Assembly: GCF_000485595.1 (NCBI RefSeq)
Contig: NW_014577801.1
Span: 61,756-81,961, forward strand
DNA: 20,206 nt
Direction: 5' to 3'
Origin: Priapulus caudatus
Lineage: Eukaryota; Priapulida; Priapulimorpha; Priapulimorphida; Priapulidae
The stretch's first letter is position 1; each line of letters opens with the position of its first letter. Of this stretch, positions 7,692 to 18,700 are shown piece by piece. A program made the position numbers and the translations under genes. The notes beneath the pieces are model-generated. The model was not told the DNA's origin. It ran no database searches and saw nothing but the letters and a program-made list of their open reading frames with translations.

Positions 7692-8176
7692 GGTCAAATA
7701 CTCCTTGATTTACTGTCAGGCTCCCTGATTTGACATATGCAGGAGTCCGTATGACTCCCTGAAAATTCTGCTATACAAAATAGTCCGTTCCAGAGCACGG
7801 CCTCGCGAAATTACCATATTTTTTAGCAAATGACCCCAAAAAGTTTGCCAGACGTGCACCGCAAATGTCCTTTTTGTTAATATCTGTGGTACTGTGGAAG
7901 GAGGTTGTGAAGAAGGATAGGGAACAGTGGAATCTCTCCGCTGTAGACCCCTTGGATCGTGTCACATGGAGAACAAGCATGAGAGCTGCCAAAACTGGAC
8001 CGAGCCAGATTCCTGGAGTGGGTTTCCACTGATGTGGATTTAAACCCTTGAGTCCAGTATAAAATAAAGAAACCGAAAACAACAACAACAACAACTACTT
8101 GTATACTGTGGACTCCCTCTTTTTGATGGTAGGGAGTCCGCTGGACTCGCTTGTTCAAAGATTAATTTCTGCCCCT
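7692..8176 (+). mobile_element. hAT-like MITE B, copy 2, truncated and interrupted
   Basis: Matches copy 1 from CTCCTTGATTTACTG through CAGAGCACGGCCTCGCG to the right end GATTAATTTCTGCCCCT. The first 25 or so bases of the left end are missing at the junction with MITE A copy 3. A 206-bp retrotransposon fragment (7898-8103) interrupts it. The predicted minus-strand frames here are not real genes. Confidence 0.8.
7898..8103 (+). mobile_element. 5'-truncated non-LTR retrotransposon 3' end
   Basis: Flanked by TACTGTGG (7890-7897 and 8104-8111), a target duplication absent from the other MITE B copies. The insert opens in frame with KEVVKKDREQWNLSAVDPLD then RVTWR and stops at 8030-8032. A DR-x-x-WR tail after the reverse transcriptase is usual in non-LTR elements. 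It ends with ATAAAATAAAG and an (AAC)6 tail (8078-8095). Truncation is typical of target-primed reverse transcription. The clade is not resolved. Confidence 0.75.
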
Positions 8177-8472
8177 AGGGCTATGCATGTACATTCGCAG
8201 AGCTAACCAACGCTAAATCGGTAATAACAAGCACAGCCTTGGTCTAGAAGACATGTCCCACAATACTTCATGTCTACAATACAATATACAATGGGTCATG
8301 TGTTCTAGATTAGCTCCACCAGCACAGCCGACATCTCGTTGCTTCATGAGATCACAACAATACTCTGGATCAAAAGCCTAGATGCGTGATGTGGTGACGA
8401 CACCAGCCGTTATTGTAGTTATTTATTTGCATGTGATTCTGTTTTAGGTCGTTTTTTGATTGATCCGTGAAG
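8177..8472. other. KIN upstream region
   Basis: About 300 bp between the last MITE and the KIN start codon. It should contain the KIN 5'UTR and promoter. No TATA box, CRE or other strong element was recognised. TTCTGTTTTAG at about 8437-8447 resembles an acceptor, so a non-coding first exon further left is possible. Confidence 0.35.
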
Positions 8473-8592
8473 ATGGGGAAAGAGAAGCCAGGCTTCCTCA
8501 GTCCAAAGGCGATTGGTAATCGGATTAAGGCAAAAGGCCTGCAAAAGCTGAGATGGTACTGCCAGATGTGTCAGAAGCAGTGTAGAGATGAG
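8473..8592 (+). CDS. KIN: KIN coding exon 1
   Basis: Encodes residues 1-40, MGKEKPGFLSPKAIGNRIKA onward to KQCRDE, with the first two zinc ligands C30 and C33. It is two residues longer than human at the N-terminus (MGKEKPGF against MGKSDF). The start is the ATG at 8473; an in-frame GTG six bases upstream is not a eukaryotic start. The donor is GTATCTAG, phase 0. Confidence 0.96.
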
Positions 8593-11500
8593 GTATCTAG
8601 TATAACAACACGAACATTTGCTTCATTTTGCCAGTTTAACTGGTATTGAATGTATTTTGCAACTTGTATTGAATGATGGTAACTGGATAGTATCTTGCAA
8701 GATAATTACAGCAACACCTTGGTTAGAACTGTCCCATAGAACATTGTTTGTTTGTTTTTGTCATGTGAATCATGTAATGTTTCCAGGAGTGTGTGTATCC
8801 CCCATGCTAACTGTAAGATAACTGGAAAACGTTAAAGTAATGTTTATTCTTTGTAAGCCCAAGAGGTGGCGCCACTAGTCGAGGAAGAGAGAATTATGGC
8901 GGGACTATAGCCTCTACACGCTCCTGTAACAGGCTCAGCGTCTGCGTGATTTAAGTTTATTTGAACAATATAATATGTAACAAGCAAGACAGTCGTTGGA
9001 ATCTGTATTCGAATGTCTCAAGAACACGAGATATATAACACTAACTATGGTATAGTATCGTAATCTGCAAGGTTATTCTAAAGGGCCGGACACACTAGGC
9101 GATTTCATCGGGCGACTCAGTCGGGCGACTCAATAGCCGGTGAAAATCGCCTAATGTGTCCAGTCAGTCGCCGCCGATTTAGTCGCCCGATTCAATCGCA
9201 TCGATCAAAACGTTTTGATATTATCGGGCGATTATTTCAGTCGCGCGACTCAATCGCCTAGTGTGTCCGGGTCGGCGAATGAGTCGCCCGATTGTACAAT
9301 TCATCAGCCAATCAAACGGTGCCATTTTCTATCATGTGACCATCAATCTAGGTGGCGCGAGTGTTTTAGCAGGGTTTCCAACCATTCCTCATTCTGCGGA
9401 ATCACTTTACGATTTCTAGGCTTAATTTCCGCATTCTGCAGCGGAAAGGTTATATTCCTCATTTCAGTTGCACTGTACAAAATTTGCACTGATTGTTCGC
9501 ATTGTTCGCTTGGACACATTGGTTTTTTTCAGGCATTTTGTATCTGGCAAGTCTACGGTAAATGGAACAGCCTAGTCAGACAGGCGCTGTCTGCAAATTG
9601 TCGCGTAGTTTGTCTGCTAATCAGACAAGGGTTGTAGGGTTGAGATAGTGTTATCAGACATGATAATATGGCCCACGGTATGCCTCAGATTGCAGGAAAA
9701 TGGCTTAAATATTTTAAAAAATTTCTTGGGGGGTGGCATGCCCCCAAACCCCCCTAGCACTGGCATGCCTACAGCACGCGGGCCTGCCTGCTGCAGCCAA
9801 GGTACATTTCGCCTCCCCCCATCAATTTCTGAATACGTCACTAGTTACTGATCACCGCGGGAACATTTCGCATTTAGAGTTCACAGGGTTGGAGACCCTG
9901 GTTTTAGTGTTGCAGCGGGAGAAAAATCGCCGATGAATCGCGCTGATATTCGCCTAGTGTGTCCACTCAGTCGCCCGACTCATTCACCAGCGACTATCGG
10001 GCGATGAAGTCACCCGATTAGATCGCATTAAAATCGCCTAGTGTGTCCGGCCCTTAAATGTTGGAAAACAAGGGAATAAATTACATATGTGGAAGAGATG
10101 AATTCAATTAGCAAAAAGCTAATTAACTAAACCAAATCACATTGCAGTGAAGAGACAATGACACGAGGCTGCAGTGTTGCACATACTGCTTTGCTGATTG
10201 TTTTCCTGTGTTTACATTTCAACATGATTGCTGATGCGTACGTACAGTATCTCTACTGCCACGATGGCTTACTGTGATTGTTTCGCTTTTTTCAGAATGG
10301 ATTTAAATGCCACACGACATCTGAAACGCACCAGAGGCAGCTGCTGCTTGTTGCCGAGGACACTGACCAGTTCATAGACACATTTTCTAAGTATGCCGTC
10401 TCTAGCAGCAATAAGATATATCCCTATTGTGCGTGATCACGCTGTGATGAGTCTTAATCCCTATTTTTGCAATGACTTATCTCAAAATAGCCAAAATCTC
10501 TATTTAAAAAAACCTGATGAAATGGAGCTCCTTCTCATAATCATCTTTTGTAGTCTAATTAAATATCTTAAAAAAAATCTTTGTCTGTCTAAGTGAATGT
10601 GTTCATGATATCTGTCTGCATACTATTATACTCATATATATTTTTTAGTTTTTGTCTTTTTAGTAAGCATTATGACATTGGAATGAAAATGAAATGCGCT
10701 ATCTGTTGTTGCGTCACTCACTTCTACATTTTTCTACAGGGAGTTTGCTGACAATTTTGTGGAGTTGCTTAGCCGGCGGTTCGGTGAGTGAACTAAACAT
10801 GAATTTATTCTTGCGTACAGTGTGCTCCTCCTTTCAGACCAAGTAAAATTGCTTTAACTGAAATTTCTGCTGTAATGCTTTAAATCTGTACTGTGATCTC
10901 CGATCGACCCCAATCTGCGTCGGATTTCCTGTAAGCATGGAAGCCATTCGAAAATGAGTGCCTGGCCCCGAAAAGTCTTGATCTCTCGAACTCGTTACTC
11001 TCTATATATGTAAAAAATTCCCTAGTCTAATCTTTCATATGCATCTGATCTGGAGTTGCGCAATCCTTGGACATTATTCCTCACGGACTGTCCAGTACAA
11101 ACCGTAGAAGTAGAAAATACTGCACAGGGGTAGAAATTAACTTTTGAACAAGGGAGTCCAACGGACTCCCTACCCTCAAAAAGAGGGAGTCCGTAGCAAA
11201 ATGAGGGAGTCCGCAGTCTGAGGTTCGAAATTAAAGATATTAACGATGACGAATCTGCTTATTTTTAAGATTCATGCAGTTGCACGTCTGCCAAATTTTT
11301 CTTTGGACATTAGCTGAAAAAATACAGTAATTCCGCTAGGCCGTGCTCTGAAACTAACTAGTTAGTATGGCAGAATTTTCAGGGAGTCACACGGACTCCT
11401 GCATATTAGTGGGCGGATATGTGTCTGAGGTGTGCACTTCTGGAAAGAAGCATGAAAATTTGCTCTAGGGGGGTTTTGAGTATGCTGATTTCAAAAATCG

Positions 11501-14500
11501 CGGGAAACACGATGTCACTCAACGTTCCGCCCAAAAAATCAAAAATTAAAATGGCCGCCAGAAAAAATGTTTTTTCCCATAAATCAGCTGTAAGTGCCCG
11601 ATTACCATGATCTTGGTGTATATACCTATGTTTTGAAGTCAAGAATGCAATAAAAACACATGTCAAATATCATAAGAATATAATCTTTCCCGCCAAAAAG
11701 TTGAAAATTCAAAATGGCTGCCACAAAACACAGTTTTGCACATAAATTAGCTGTAAGTGCCCCAAGTACCATGATCTTGGTCTCTATACATATGTTTTTG
11801 AGGTCAATGAACCCCATAGAACGGGTATAGAACACATGTGATCTATCATAACATCTTCCCGCCAAAAGAATTTAATCAAAATGCTGCCACAACGCATTTC
11901 TTTGCCATAAAATGGTTTATACGTGCCACGAATTACAGGACTAGTTATCTATGCCTGTTTTTATGTGAAGAAACCCGATGGAAAACATGAAAAATCTTAA
12001 CATACATCTTCAAATTAAACAAATAGCAATAAAATGTTTTTTAGGTCAAAGAAACTGGGTAGAACACGTGAAAAATTATGATGAAAACTTAAGTATGCCA
12101 TCTATACTTCAGTTTCATAATTTCTGTTACACTTTGGAAGGTACGCCTGCGCACCCGCCAAAACGTCGTTCCATCAGATTTCATGAAGACGCAGTGCACG
12201 CAATAAAAGGCAGCGGCGCGTATGCCATGTAAAAGCATTCAATGGTGTATCATGTATTATGTTAAACACTTAAATGATCTCTGTCAGTGTCTCATATGAT
12301 CAGATTTGCTTGCTTATTCTCTGTTACACTGTCCTGAACAGAAGCATATCTGTGTACACTCGAGATTTGCTTTGACATACTTGCATCCATTTGTACAAGA
12401 CTTTTTGTATCCACATTTTAACACTTCCTGCCTAGCTTTGGCTGCCTCTGGAAGAGTGGTCCAGCATGGAGTTCATGGGGAATCATCTGTCACTCTCTCA
12501 CAGCCCCATAAGGCGATGGAACTTCAGGGTCTCCTATAAGTGACTGTCCCCAGATGTGCCCTGCCTGATAAACAGCCCGTTTCACATGCTGTTCCAGGGC
12601 TTTGCAAACGTTAGAGAATGTTTTCCATCTTACGGTTTTTGAGTGAAACAACTGCTTCCTGGCTTCATTCACATGGCTGGTGCTGATGTTCGCTGTACAA
12701 GATAACAACATATCTCTCTGTTTGCTCCACGTCGTCGGGGAATAACGCTGACTTGGAGCATGGGATAACCGCAGCAAAAAATCGGTTTGAGATTAGCATA
12801 CTGCACCAAACAGCCCAAGCTGTTCTCTTCCAATTCCATGAAAGGCAGGAACAGTATCACATCCTGATATTGCGTGGAAGAATAGAAGACCCCATGATGT
12901 ATCGTTGCCTAATTCAGCTGCAATTAGGTGGCACTGAATGTAAAGTAGTTTAGCACCATGACAAATGCTATCATATTTCCCAGTCCTGTAAAACACTTGA
13001 CACTGCAATTGCATAACCACCACATCAGTATCTGTTGCATGTATCATCAGCTTGGTAAACCCACAATGGAATGAATGGGAAGCATAAAACAAGAGCCGTG
13101 TGTCTGCTTCTTCGTGAGTGCAGAACAAATCTGACAGGTCAGCTATGGAGATGATACGCATTCTGGCCATGTGTGGAGTTCACTAGCTTCTGTGGAGGAG
13201 GTTGAAACCCTTGTATTGCATTGGCTAGAAGTTGGAACAGGCTGTCTTTGTTTGCATCACAGCGAAGGAAGTTCTTCCAGTTAACAGCAATCTTGGTGTT
13301 ATTGTCCAACCGGAGATGATTACCAGATCCACGGTTCTGTCGTGTTTGTGCATTAGGCTGTCCTCCCTGTAGACATCCCAGACAACATCTACGCGAACAA
13401 CGTCTTGTAGCATGTGTTCTATATAGGGAAAGAACACCATTGTTGAATAGTTCTGGAATGCTTTTGACAGAAGAACGTTGGGACTTCTTTGGGTCAAGCA
13501 TGTGCACAATGGCAGCACCGTCACAATGTTGACATCAACATTTGGAACAGATTCCGGCTGTGGTACCAATGGCAATGACTCCAAGCATTCCATCAAGTGA
13601 GATTTGCTTGTTTGGCGCATGATACCATTTGACGCCAACGATGGAGGCCAAGCATGATTTTCATGTGCGAAGAAGGCATCCATACTCACTTTCTCTAGCT
13701 TGACACGATATAAACAGCCGTGAGAAGAGATGAACATCATTGTGCAGGTTGTAAATATTGGTGAACTTCGCAGGTTTCTTTCCTGAACTAGAATTCAACA
13801 GAGGCAGATTGTACCTATGTATGGTGTCATTGAACGCAGTGATATTGTCATTGATACGCTCTGCAACAAATTTCTGGTACTGTGCTTTGTCTATGTCTTC
13901 TGCGGACCTTATAGTATCTAGCACACTAGTATAGGACATTATCTGTTTGGTATCAAGCAAGCCTTCTGCACACTTGGTATTTGTTCATGGTGGCGTTCTG
14001 TGTCCTTCTTTTTAATTGAATGTTTGGCATCATACTCCATTAATAGTCTAGCTGTTTCTGGACGCTGCCACCATCCACCGTCTCAGTGCTGCTTCATTTC
14101 AGTGATACCTATTACGCCTCCATCTCCCTTCACCATTGCATTCAGCTGTTCATGAACTTGATCATGGGCTAGTGCTGAGAATTTCTGCATGGTTTTCTGT
14201 GTCACAAAGTTGCCTTTGAGAAACTCTGCATGTGTGGTAGGGCAGTTAATCTCGAGGGCAAGTTTATCTCTCACATGAACCGTCATCCAGCGAGCATAGT
14301 GATAGTGGTCAAGAGCGAACATTCACAGAATAATCTTTCCAAGTGACTCCACATATATAGGCAACATATTTTTGTTCACGCCGTGATCTAAGGAACGACG
14401 TTTTGGCAGGCACGCAGGCGTACCTTCCAAAGTGTAACAGAAATTATGAACTGAAGTATAGATGGCATTATTTTTCATCATGATTTTTCACATATGTGTA

Positions 14501-15729
14501 ACCGAGTTCTTTGACCTAAAAACAGTTTATATTGTATTTGTTTAATTTGAAGATGTATGGATATTTTATGTTTTCCATCGGGTTCGTTGACATAAAAACT
14601 GGTATAGATACCTAGATCCTGGTAATCGTGGCACGTGTAGCCATTTTATGGCAAAGAAATGCGTTTGTGGCAGCCATTTTGGATTAATTTTTTTGGCGGA
14701 AGATGTTATGATAGATCAACAATGTGTTCTATACCCATTCTATGGGGTTCATTGACCTCAAAAACATATGTATAGAGACCAAGATCATGATTCTTAGTGC
14801 ACTTAAAGCTGATTTATGGGGAAACTGTGTTTTGTGGTGGCCATTTTGAATTTTCAACTTTTTGGCGGGAAGATTATATCTTATGATATTTGACATGTGT
14901 TTTATTGCATTCTTGACTTCAAAAACATTGGTATAGAGTATAGACGCCAAGATCATGGTAATCGGCGGCAATTACAGCTGATTTATGGGCAAAAACACGT
15001 TTTCTGGTGGCCATTTTTCAATTTTTGATTTTTTTGGCCGGGAAACCATTGGAGTGACATCGTGTGTTCCCCGCAATTTTTTGAAATCAGCATACTCAAA
15101 ACGGCCCCCTAGACAAATTTTCATGCTTCTTTCCAGAAGTGCACACTTTAAGTAAAAAAATGTCACATATCCGCGACCCACTATATGTCAAATCAAGGGA
15201 GTCCAACAGTAAATCAGGGAGTATTAACTATTTGACTATTTGACTCCGTTAATTTCGCACCCTGCTGTATACGCTGTATTAATTTCGCAGTGGTTTAATT
15301 TTCGCGAATTTCGCGGAACAGGCGTCCCGCGACCGCGAAAATAACAACAGCACGCGAATAATTCATATCCGAATAATTCATAATTCAACTGACGCGCGAA
15401 AAATTGTCGCGTCAAGTCTGAATTCGCGAAAATATCTGTACCCGAAAAATATGGCGTATAGAGTAATTCCTGTGATGTTGTGCAGGTACGAAGCGTGTGA
15501 GTGCGAACAATATATATCAGGAGTACATCAGTGATCGCGACCACCTGCACATGAACTCCACGCAGTGGGAGACTCTCACCGACTTTGTCAAGTGGCTCGG
15601 ACGTGAAGGTGAGAAAGCAGAGGGCGCTACTTGTGCTCGGTAAATCTAACGTCAAGATCGATGTCCGTCTGTACATGCATCATTGTCGCTGTTGAAAATT
15701 AAGAGAGAGAGAAAGAGAGGGAAGGGGAC

Positions 15730-15763
<34 letters not shown>

Positions 15764-18700
15764 GGAAGGGGACAGAGAGAGAGAGAGAGAGGGAAGGGGA
15801 CAGAGAGAGAGAGAGATAGAGTGAGAGATAGGGAGAGAGAGTCGTCGTCATGGTAACAGATGTGCATTCCACCGTAGAAGCTAACAATAGTTTGTCGTGA
15901 TGCGGTCTCTTAGTTTTATTGTTAGTATATTTGTTACATTCCTTGTTGTAATTCTCAAGTGAACATTTTTGAATGTAACGTGTAATTAACAAGTTATTAT
16001 TCATTTATTTATTATTATTATGATTATTACACCCTGAGTCTCTACCTGCATGGTATACCATTAATAACGACAAATTGTCAATGACAATTTGACAATGTAA
16101 TAACAATGACAATATGACAATTGATAATATAATAGCAGGGGTAGATAATAATATATTATTAATAATAGATTATAATAATAGATCTATTATTATTCACTCC
16201 TGATAATAGTAATGACACTTTGTCATTATTCACACCTGATTGTGTGTGTGTGTGTGTGCAGGCCACTGCAACGTCGACCACACAGAGAAGGGATGGTTCA
16301 TCACGTGGATCGACCGCGACCCGGAGACGATTCGCCGGCAGGAGCAGCTCGCCGCGAAGAGGAAGATGGACATGGACGACGAGGAACGCATGTCAAGGTT
16401 CATCCAGAAGCAAGGTGCTCGCAGGGAGGGTGGCGCGTAGTAGAGGGCAGGGTAAAAAATACACGGGAGCGATGAGCGATTCGCTCTTCAAACCTCAGAA
16501 ATCGCTCCCGTAAAATTATTGGCGAGAGCTATTTTTTCTACAGACTTGAAAAAGAGCTCCCGTGAAAAAAAGTGGTAGAGGGGGCCGCGTGGTAGAGGGG
16601 GTTAGGTGCTTAGAACGGCGCAGTGTCACGGTGCTGCAGCATTGTTAGCAAATTTTATAAAGCTCTATGTAATTTTCTGAAAAAATTTTGAAAAAGAAAG
16701 TTGTCTTGAGTTTTATCATGATGAAATCTTGGGCATCCACAGTAAATTTGAAGAGGAACCAAGGCAACTTGATACTTATTATGATATTAGGAATTTGTAA
16801 AAGGTGTATAGAATAGGGAGGGATGCATACACAACATAGAATTTACAAGAAGAGCACGATAGCAAATGAGCTAGGGCAGCCACGGGAGTTTATTGCCGGG
16901 GGTATCGTAGAATATTTGAGCTGCCGCGGAAAGAAGGGCCCCCGTTGGCACTTCTACCATCCATGGCACTTATCATCAGTATTGTGGTGAATTAGAACAC
17001 TGTGTTTGCCATGTAGTGAAGTTTGCTCCATGTTTGCAGACCAAAAAAATGTTTGTGGTTGCTAAATCAAAATATCAGTATCACGTCTCAGACCTGTACA
17101 ATAATTCACATGTCGTAGAATTTGGAGGCGGCTTCATCATTGTTTTCGTTGGGTGTTGTGCCACAATGTGAACCCTAAAGTTGTCAAATAGTGAAGCACT
17201 TGCATTCGGGAGATATATGCAGTGCATTGAGCACGAGGTTGTGAGCCAGAGATTTCCTATTGCTAGTAGATTGACAGTAAAGGCTTCACCACATAGAGAT
17301 TCATACGGCTCAGTTAATATAAAGATCTCTCGGCCTGTCTCGTGCGCACGATAACACATCTGCCTATTTTCTCGTCAGTTGAGAGAGTCCAGGAGCAGAA
17401 GAAGCACAGTGCGGAAGAGGAGGTGGAGCACACGGAGCTGAAACGACAGAGCGAGGAGGAGAAGGTTGTGTTTAAACTCCCGGCTTCCTTATCCGGCGGC
17501 GGCAAGCCGCGTGAGCCGACCGACGAGTGAGTGAAAGCATGGTTTACCCTCCCACGTGTTTACACCTTGACCAGTTTAAATTGACTACATCACAATATTT
17601 CTATGGCGTATATTTGTAAAGATTTGGATGCAATTTTTTTACATGAAAAGGAAGTACTAACGGCACTAAATGTATCCTCAAATTCTTACCTGATAAGATT
17701 GTTTTTCAACTAGTTAAAAATCCAAAAAACCTGGGCGATTTCATATATTGATCACGATATTAAATGCTTTCTATGGGCTGTGTATCAGTCACGAGTGTTT
17801 GTTCGCATCAAACGGAATAGCAAAATAGGAAGTATAATGCAGCAATTTAACCATAAAAAGTTAACAGAATCAGTTACATTTTGTGAAAAAGTGGGCTAAT
17901 TTTTTTACTTTTATTATTTATGGTCACTTTAATGGCATTTATCGACTTGCAACTTGTCTAAATTTAGGGGAGATAACAGACCAGACCGTGTTAGGCAAAG
18001 TTAAGCTGGACGAAATTGAGTGTGTTTACCATTATGTTTAACATCTCCCAGTTTAGTTTCGGTTTAGTTTAGGTTCCGAGTTTAGTTTCGGTTTAGTTTA
18101 GTTCCCAGTTAGTCCCAGTTCGAGAATTCAGGCTTTAGTATATGCGCACATGCACCCTCATAGAGATACAGACATGTGCAGACAGGCACATGCACACCAT
18201 GCACACATGCTCTCACAGACACACACACACCACACATACGTACACACCACACATGCATGCACATACATACACAAACCACACGCACGCCACATGTACGTGT
18301 GCACGCGCACGCATGCACACACGCACATACCACACGCACATATATATATAGACATAATATTTTGTTGTGCATATTTACAATATTGATTGCAACAAACTCA
18401 GCAGCTGGATTTTGCTTGTGGTCGTCTGATCCGAGGGTTGTTGTCTGATGTCTTTGTCTTGGATAGGCCATCATTGCCACCTGAGAATCCCCTCACGTCG
18501 ACCAGGCAGAAGCCGCTGACTGCTGAGAGCAGCGGCAAGGCAAGGAGCAAACCCAAGGAGGCTGCCGCGGCTCAGAAACGCAAGTCGGCTCTCGATGAGA
18601 TCATGGAGTTTGAAGAGCAGTCAAAGGAGAAGATGAATCGAAAGTCGTACTGGCTGACAGAGGTGAGTCACCAGATGCAGGTCGCACAAGGGGGAGATGA

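Larger units (their letters stand above)
11407..15183 (-). mobile_element. DNA transposon C, 3.78 kb, long TIRs, decayed autonomous copy
   Basis: Inserted in MITE B with a TAT duplication (11404-11406 and 15184-15186). Termini are TAGTGGGCGGATATGTG and, inverted, TAGTGGGTCGCGGATATGTG. The arms, 11407-12172 and 14392-15183, are inverted copies with scattered indels. Between them lies a frameshifted minus-strand gene (12490-14322). Both arms are built from about 165-bp subunits. The superfamily is not recognised from TIR or duplication. The protein belongs to a large invertebrate family that I know from gene models but cannot name. Confidence 0.88.
11125..15264 (-). mobile_element. hAT-like MITE B, copy 3, split by transposon C
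   Basis: The left part (11125-11406) begins CAGGGGTAGAAATTAAC and runs GGACTCCCTACCCTC, GAGGGAGTCC, CTAACTAGTTAGTATGGCAG to ACGGACTCCTGCATAT. The right part resumes at TATGTCAAATC (15184) and ends TTAATTTCGCACCCTG (15264). It is in the opposite orientation to copies 1 and 2. Comparison with copy 1 shows nothing lost at the split except duplication of TAT. No clear TSD was found at its own ends. Confidence 0.85.

Noticed and set aside
8860-8880. GGTGGCGCCACT as a retroviral-type primer-binding site or LTR edge
   Set aside because: A short palindrome only. No matching LTR pair, no polypurine tract and no gag/pol similarity nearby.
9215-9637. 140-codon plus-strand frame in KIN intron 1
   Set aside because: It starts in element D and ends in nested element E, crossing the insertion boundary, with no domain. 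Not a gene.
15652-16004. Leucine/serine-rich minus-strand frames
   Set aside because: Translation of a GA microsatellite.
16415-16440. KIN ending at the TAG at 16438-16440 (unspliced exon 5)
   Set aside because: The reading GARREGGA after FIQKQ has no counterpart in KIN17, while exon 6 continues QVERVQEQ in frame and aligns with the family. It could exist as intron retention, but not as the main product.
18109-18480. Cysteine/histidine-rich frames at the CA repeat
   Set aside because: Products of the (CA)n repeat on both strands. No conserved spacing of ligands.
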